This document shows, piece by piece, positions 44,783 through 44,792 of a stretch of 44,792 nucleotides of DNA. Source of the stretch: Microbacterium resistens NBRC 103078. GTDB lineage: Bacteria; Actinomycetota; Actinomycetes; Actinomycetales; Microbacteriaceae. A program made the position numbers and the translations under genes. Under the pieces are notes generated by a model. That model saw nothing but the letters and a program-made list of their open reading frames with translations, did no database searches and was not told the DNA's origin. The DNA is taken from assembly GCF_001552355.1 (NCBI RefSeq), contig NZ_BCRA01000002.1, positions 1 through 44,792 on the forward strand. The letters run 5' to 3'. Positions within the stretch are counted from its first letter, which is position 1, and every line of letters begins with the position of its first letter.

Positions 44783-44792
44783 CCCCCGCCCC

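Overview
The window is chromosomal DNA of a very GC-rich actinobacterium. The codon use, the infA-rpmJ-rpsM-rpsK-rpoA-rplQ block without rpsD, a bL17 with a C-terminal tail domain, a LAXTG sorting signal and many leaderless genes all point to Microbacteriaceae, most likely Microbacterium or a close relative. That placement rests on recalled gene order and protein character, not on a database search. I see no tRNA, rRNA, CRISPR array, insertion sequence or prophage.

Layout. 1-3.9 kb: the tail of a cell-wall-anchored protein, then a ribosomal and transcription block (infA, rpmJ, rpsM, rpsK, rpoA, rplQ) with a repeat-filled gap between rpmJ and rpsM. 3.9-8.3 kb: an acyl-CoA ligase on the minus strand separating rplQ from truA, then truA, an HTH protein of unknown role and an EEP-family hydrolase. 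8.3-10.9 kb: rplM-rpsI-glmM, whose promoter and leader match those of infA. 11-13.3 kb (minus): a Ppx/GppA phosphatase and a MocR-like regulator whose aminotransferase domain seems to lack the PLP lysine. 13.4-22 kb (plus): a divergent peptide-type ABC cluster with a lipoprotein SBP, a permease, a permease-ATPase fusion, an ATPase, and two paralogous family-5 'substrate-binding proteins' without any secretion signal. This is the most unusual part of the window. 22-31.3 kb: coaA, glmS, acpS-alr-tsaE, tsaB-rimI-tsaD, then two poorly characterised membrane proteins. 31.4-34.2 kb: a THUMP-like methyltransferase (minus), groES under two CIRCE operators, and a RarD-type transporter. 34.3-39.8 kb: livK convergent with the minus-strand livH-livM-livG-livF operon; LivH carries a secreted beta-sandwich-like N-terminal domain. 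40-44.8 kb: guaB, a DUF2277 protein, and a GPH-family transporter translationally coupled to a sphingosine-phosphate-lyase-like PLP enzyme.

Genes with linked jobs: translation (infA, ribosomal proteins, truA, the t6A genes tsaE/B/D with rimI), the cell-wall precursor pathway (glmM, glmS, alr), cofactor supply (coaA, acpS), nucleotide synthesis (guaB) and two solute uptake systems.

Two themes cut across the window. First, at least eleven genes have a TANNNT hexamer 6-8 nt before the start codon, the pattern of leaderless transcripts. Second, several intergenic gaps hold long palindromes. Two of them (25.1 and 31.3 kb) belong to one family and show compensatory arm changes, and two others have a nested double-arm design.
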